From positions 1,354 to 18,490 of the forward strand of contig DKQZ01000106.1 of the NCBI GenBank assembly GCA_002471975.1: a stretch of 17,137 nucleotides of DNA, written 5' to 3'. Under the pieces are notes generated by a model, which was not told the DNA's origin, searched no databases, and saw only the letters and a program-made list of their open reading frames with translations. Below are positions 14,120 through 17,137 of this stretch, in pieces. Origin of the DNA: Dialister sp. UBA7295 (lineage in GTDB: Bacteria; Bacillota; Negativicutes; Veillonellales; Dialisteraceae). Position numbers and translations under genes: made by a program. How positions within the stretch are numbered: the first letter of the stretch is position 1; each line of letters opens with the position of its first letter.

Positions 14120-14425
14120 CGCCTATAAGGATATCGAAAGCCATGATATCGGTCACCACCTTTCCTGGGATGGAAAGGTGGCCGCGGAGCGACCGGATAG
14201 GTTGTTAAACCATACAAGTCGACATGTGAGAGCCGAAGGCAAAATCTAAAACTGCGGCGCCCATGAATTTGCGCCGCACCTTCCCGAGATCCCCGAATAT
14301 TCCCGAGTCCCCCGACATCCCCGATTCAAAAGCTGTCGAAGATATTAGTTTCCTTATAAAACCGTCGGGCTTTATCATTTTTATGCCCGCCACCTTCCCG
14401 CAATCCGAAATCCGCAATCCCTGTT
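14120..14425 (-). repeat. Partial composite repeat plus duplicated hairpin modules, copy 5
   Basis: Starts with a CACCTTTCC/GGAAAGGTG foldback (14158-14180). The part from 14223 to about 14397 repeats 13878-14052 without any insertion or deletion and with only a few substitutions. One of these changes GGCGGGC to GTCGGGC (14364-14370), weakening that stem. A short AATCCGA-type heptamer repeat (14400-14420) follows. Confidence 0.75.
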
Positions 14426-14432
14426 TCCCACG

Positions 14433-14466
14433 AAAAAAGCCCGCCTTAAGACAAGGCGAGCTTTTA
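14433..14466 (-). terminator. Intrinsic terminator of the aminotransferase gene
   Basis: AAAAGCCCGCCTT pairs with AAGGCG-GCTTTT around a 5-nt loop, with a T-run on the minus strand. It lies about 10 bp after the stop codon. Confidence 0.85.
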
Positions 14467-14476
14467 TTTCTATTTC

Positions 14477-15664
14477 TTACTTATAAGACTCCATGAGTTT
14501 CTTGAAATACGGCAGGGACCGTTTGATCATTTCCGGATCCACGCAGTAGGAAACGCGGACGTAACCCGGGCAGCCGAAAGTATCGGTAGCCACGATGAGG
14601 ATGTTCAGTTTCTTGGCGCGGTTCATGAAATCTACGGAATTTCCATCCGGCGCTTTGACGAAGAGATAGAAAGCCCCTTCCGGATAGACGCATTCATAGC
14701 CCAGTTCCTTCAGGCCGTTGTAAATCAGCTTTCTGTTTACGTCATAAATGGACACGTCGGAAGTCTTCCCGAGGCAGGCCAGAACCACTTTCTGGAAAAG
14801 GTTCGGTGCGCATACATAGCCCATGGCCCGTCCTGCGCCGCAGACGGCAGCGTAGAGTTCATCATGCTGATCGCATTCTTCCGGCACCAGGATATAGCCG
14901 ATACGGTTGCCCGGGAGGGACAGGGACTTGGAGTAGGAATAGCAGATGACCGTGTCCTTGTAGTATTTCGGCACATAGACGATGGGGAGTCCGTCATAAA
15001 TGATTTCGCGGTAAGGTTCATCGGAAATCAGGTAAATGGTGTGGCCCACTTCAGCGGACTTCTTCGTCAGCAGTTTTCCCAGGGCTTCGATGGTAGCCGG
15101 AGAATAAACGGCGCCGGAGGGGTTGTTCGGAGAATTAATGAGGACAGCCCGGGTTTTCGGCGTGATGGCCTTCTCCAAAGTGGAAAGATTCAGCTGGAAA
15201 TGTTCCGTATCCGCCGGAACGATAACTTCCTTGCCGCCCGCATTTCCGATAAATACGGTATATTCCGGGAAGAAAGGCGCATTGACGATGATTTCCTCCC
15301 CTTTTTCCTCGATCAGGGCATGGAGAGTAATGGCCAGAGAAGCCGATGCACCGCAGGTCATGTAGAAATCACTGCCCTTGACGCTCGCCCCGTAAGTCTT
15401 ATTCATGTAATCAGCCAGCCCCGCACGGACGGATGGATCCCCGGGTGCTGCGGTGTAGCCATTGATTTCCAGAGAAGTCTTATTCTTCTCCATTTCAATG
15501 ACCGATTCCGGCACACAGTCCGGAGCCGGTACCGTCGGATTTCCGATGGAAAAATCAAATACATGGTCCCTGCCCACAATCTTCGCCTGCTCCTGACCAT
15601 AATCGAAAAGGTCGCGGATCACGGAACGATTGGACCCCAAAGCATACATTTTCTTATTTGCCAT
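14477..15664 (-). CDS. PLP-dependent class I/II aminotransferase
   Basis: 395 aa; the ATG follows AAGGGGG. It is a fold-type I aminotransferase of the aspartate aminotransferase group. The key residues are present: N181 in 'NSPNNPSG', D215 in 'ISDEPYREI' and Y218. The Schiff-base lysine K246 is in 'YSYSKSLSLPGNRIGY' with phosphate-binding R254, and a carboxylate-binding arginine sits in 'GYVRVSYCVD' near the C-terminus. It transfers amino groups between an amino acid and a 2-oxoacid in the cytoplasm. The exact pair (aspartate, aromatic or other) cannot be told from sequence, so no symbol is given. It is a single-gene unit with its own promoter (15697-15725) and terminator (14433-14466). Confidence 0.93.
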   Translation of the reverse strand: MANKKMYALGSNRSVIRDLFDYGQEQAKIVGRDHVFDFSIGNPTVPAPDCVPESVIEMEKNKTSLEINGYTAAPGDPSVRAGLADYMNKTYGASVKGSDFYMTCGASASLAITLHALIEEKGEEIIVNAPFFPEYTVFIGNAGGKEVIVPADTEHFQLNLSTLEKAITPKTRAVLINSPNNPSGAVYSPATIEALGKLLTKKSAEVGHTIYLISDEPYREIIYDGLPIVYVPKYYKDTVICYSYSKSLSLPGNRIGYILVPEECDQHDELYAAVCGAGRAMGYVCAPNLFQKVVLACLGKTSDVSIYDVNRKLIYNGLKELGYECVYPEGAFYLFVKAPDGNSVDFMNRAKKLNILIVATDTFGCPGYVRVSYCVDPEMIKRSLPYFKKLMESYK

Positions 15665-15696
15665 AACAAAATCCCCCTTTTGTGATGATTTCCTAA

Positions 15697-15725
15697 ATTA
15701 TCAGTCTCCCATGGGACTTTGTCAA
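15697..15725 (-). promoter_or_regulatory. Aminotransferase promoter
   Basis: On the minus strand, TTGACA (15720-15725) and GATAAT (15697-15702) with a 17-bp spacer, about 33 bp before the start codon. The spacer contains the palindrome TCCCATGGGA (15707-15716), a possible operator. Confidence 0.7.
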
Positions 15726-15783
15726 GATGGAAATAAGGGAAGTATTGACAAATTTTTGAACGTAAAGGGAAACTGATTTCCTG

Positions 15784-15880
15784 ACTGCCTTTGAATCGGG
15801 AGTATCGGGAATCTCGGGAGTATCGGGGCTGTCGGGATGCCTCCCGATACTCCCGACGTCCCCGATTCAAAAGCTTTCAA
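15784..15880. repeat. Inverted pair of 9-nt tandem repeats
   Basis: TTTGAATCGGGAGTATCGGG starts at 15789 and continues as 9-nt units (CGGGAATCT, CGGGAGTAT, CGGGGCTGT) to 15835. It then turns into the reverse complement (CTCCCGATACTCCCGAC, CCCCGATTCAAA) up to 15871. The two arms can pair over most of their length. This is the only place in the window where the repeat is in palindromic form. Confidence 0.75.
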
Positions 15881-15931
15881 AGATGAAAGTTTCCCTTTAA
15901 AAAGGATGCCCTCATTTTAAGATGACGCCTT

Positions 15932-15953
15932 CACTGAGAACTGAGAACTGCTG
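15932..15953. repeat. GAGAACT heptamer repeat
   Basis: CTGAGAACTGAGAACTG, two to three copies of the AGTTCTC unit in reverse orientation, about 10 bp upstream of a possible -10 (TACAAT, 15967-15972) for the acetyltransferase. Confidence 0.5.
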
Positions 15954-16008
15954 CCTAAAGTTATGATACAATACATATATACCACAGCTTTTACCAAAGG
16001 AGCACACT

Positions 16009-16560
16009 ATGGACGTCTTTGAAGAAATATGGAAAACCGGCATCTATGATATGGAAGGCCCTGCCGCCCCAGCAGTCCGCAAAGAAATAGGACGGAGCAC
16101 CCACCTGTGCTGGGAAATCAATGGCACCGATCCCCTGTACCACGGAGAAATCAATGACCTCATCCGGGAACTCCTCCCCGAATTCCCCGAAGGCTCCCGC
16201 ATGATTCCGCCCTTCCACATCGATATGGGCCGTTTCATGTATGTAGGAAAAAACTGCTATATCAACTACGGCCTTTCCGTCATGGCTTTAGGCGGAATCA
16301 TTATCAAAGATAACGTCATGATCGGACCGAACGTCACCATCCTCACCGTCAACCATGATCCAAAAAAGCTCACCCTCATCCATCCCGCCCCGGTCATCAT
16401 CCATAAAAACGCCTGGATCGGAGCCAACGTATCCATCCTTCCCGGAGTGACTATCGGAGAAGGAGCCGTCATAGGGACCGGATCCATAGTCAACCACGAC
16501 GTCCCCGCCCATACCATGGCCGCCGGCTGCCCGGCAAAAGTGATTAAGAAAATTGAATGA
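16009..16560 (+). CDS. Hexapeptide-repeat (left-handed beta-helix) O-acetyltransferase
   Basis: 183 aa; the ATG follows AAAGGAG. Residues 65-175 carry the [LIV]-G-x4 hexapeptide repeats of the maltose/galactoside acetyltransferase group ('IGPNVTILTVNHDP', 'IGANVSILPGVTIGEGAVIG', 'AAGCPAKVIKK'). The acceptor-activating histidine is H116, and an N-terminal helical segment (1-60) precedes the helix. It should form a trimer that transfers acetyl from acetyl-CoA to a sugar or similar hydroxyl group in the cytoplasm. The substrate is unknown; no polysaccharide genes lie nearby. It appears to be a single-gene unit. Confidence 0.93.
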   Translation: MDVFEEIWKTGIYDMEGPAAPAVRKEIGRSTHLCWEINGTDPLYHGEINDLIRELLPEFPEGSRMIPPFHIDMGRFMYVGKNCYINYGLSVMALGGIIIKDNVMIGPNVTILTVNHDPKKLTLIHPAPVIIHKNAWIGANVSILPGVTIGEGAVIGTGSIVNHDVPAHTMAAGCPAKVIKKIE

Positions 16561-16607
16561 GTACAATCACTTTCTTACCATTCTTTTTCAATAACCGGAT
16601 TGAATAA

Positions 16608-16666
16608 GTTATCAGTTCTCGGTTATCAGTTCTCAGAGAATGTGCGCCGCTCCGCGGCGCTTTTTT
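16608..16666 (+). terminator. Heptamer repeat and terminator after the acetyltransferase
   Basis: AGTTATC/AGTTCTC/GGTTATC units (16609-16636), then the perfect stem GCGCCGC (16644-16650) / GCGGCGC (16654-16660) with a TCC loop and TTTTTT. Layout matches 11768-11826, with a different stem sequence. Confidence 0.85.
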
Positions 16667-16689
16667 AATTTTACCTGAAATTTCAACCC

Positions 16690-17065
16690 CCGGCACATAC
16701 GAGGCTGATTGATAAAAAGCACGCAGAGCAAGTGGCTCTATCGGTAAGCAATAAGGCTCCCCTCACAGGCCCCCCCGAAGTTCGGGGGGCTGCCCTCAAG
16801 GCGACTGGGGGGATGTACTATCGTACAAGTCGAAAATGAGCTAAAAGGTAAACTCATCCCGGGGAGCTCCGGCGAAGCTGGTGAGGGGACGAACAAGTCG
16901 AAAATGGAAAGCCATCGTCCGTCGGCGAAGCCGACTACATAAGATTGGTTTCCGCAGGAAACCATATCCTTCCCGAATTCCGAAATCCCAAGTCCGAAAT
17001 CCCTTTTTTCCCACCTTCCCGACAGCCCCGAGATTCCTGATATCCCCGAAACCCTCGATTCAATC
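16690..17065 (-). repeat. Composite intergenic repeat plus hairpin module, copy 6
   Basis: Head GGCACATACGAGGCTGATTG at 16693, then CCCCCCGAAGTTCGGGGGG (16770-16788), GTACTATCGTACAAGTCG and ATGAG/CTCAT flanking CTAAAAGGTAAA. GGGGAGCTCCGGCG follows, then the perfect hairpin GGTTTCC-GCA-GGAAACC (16947-16963). Next comes the heptamer repeat TCCGAAA/TCCCAAG (16975-17003), and a 9-nt CCCCGA-type repeat ends near 17060. No gene is supported in 16667-17137. Confidence 0.72.
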
Positions 17066-17077
17066 ATCCTGCACTAT

Positions 17078-17137
17078 CCATACATGGCACAAATGAGGAA
17101 AAAGCCGAGCAGCCAACCGGTCACCACCTTTCCTGGG
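17078..17137. repeat. Start of another composite repeat copy, cut by window edge
   Basis: Contains GGTCACCACCTTTCCTGGG at the very end, identical to 14151-14169, so a further copy of the copy-5 type begins here and continues past the window. Confidence 0.6.

Noticed and set aside
1700..17137. Insertion sequences
   Set aside because: No transposase-like reading frame or clear terminal inverted repeats with target duplication could be found around the repeats.

Overview
The window is about 17 kb of bacterial chromosome carrying ordinary single-copy genes. They are separated by unusually long intergenic tracts, up to about 1.1 kb, that are crowded with repeats. Strong AAGGAGG-type ribosome sites, sigma70-like promoters, roughly 50% GC and the gene set suggest a Bacillota member. 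My best guess is the Negativicutes, for example a Dialister-like anaerobe. That placement is inference; there is no rRNA or other marker here.

Layout. 1-643 (-): 5' part of a secreted phytase-like/esterase-like protein, running off the left edge. 866-1618 (+): HNH endonuclease. 2573-3412 (-): EamA/DMT transporter. 3767-4438 (+): TetR regulator with four copies of a palindromic operator upstream. 4990-5328 (-): small cupin. 5526-6422 (-) and 6967-8328 (-): the AmmeMemoRadiSam genes, a radical SAM enzyme and a fused Memo-AMMECR1 protein. 8592-9893 (+): LarA-family nickel-dependent racemase homologue. 10786-11736 (+): CorA-family transporter with GIN in place of GMN. 12847-13470 (+): pyrrolidone-carboxylate peptidase. 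14477-15664 (-): PLP aminotransferase. 16009-16560 (+): hexapeptide acetyltransferase. Apart from the Amr pair, which probably share a pathway, the genes look like independent transcription units.

The intergenic DNA is the most unusual part. (1) Two tandem arrays of one noncoding repeat family (5 x 69 bp at 6467-6811; about 10 x 67 bp at 10051-10705) sit directly upstream of the radical SAM gene and of corA. They have the same orientation relative to each gene and both end in the same partial unit. (2) A modular element recurs on both strands: a degenerate short tandem repeat with a 7- or 9-nt period, then a GC-rich hairpin, then a T-rich tail. The heptamer and the hairpin sequence change between copies but the architecture stays. 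(3) A longer composite repeat of about 150-220 bp recurs and often lies next to these modules. (4) A consensus promoter and a strong terminator bracket about 210 nt with only a 21-codon ORF (12531-12778), a candidate small RNA or leader. No transposase, CRISPR array, tRNA or rRNA was found.
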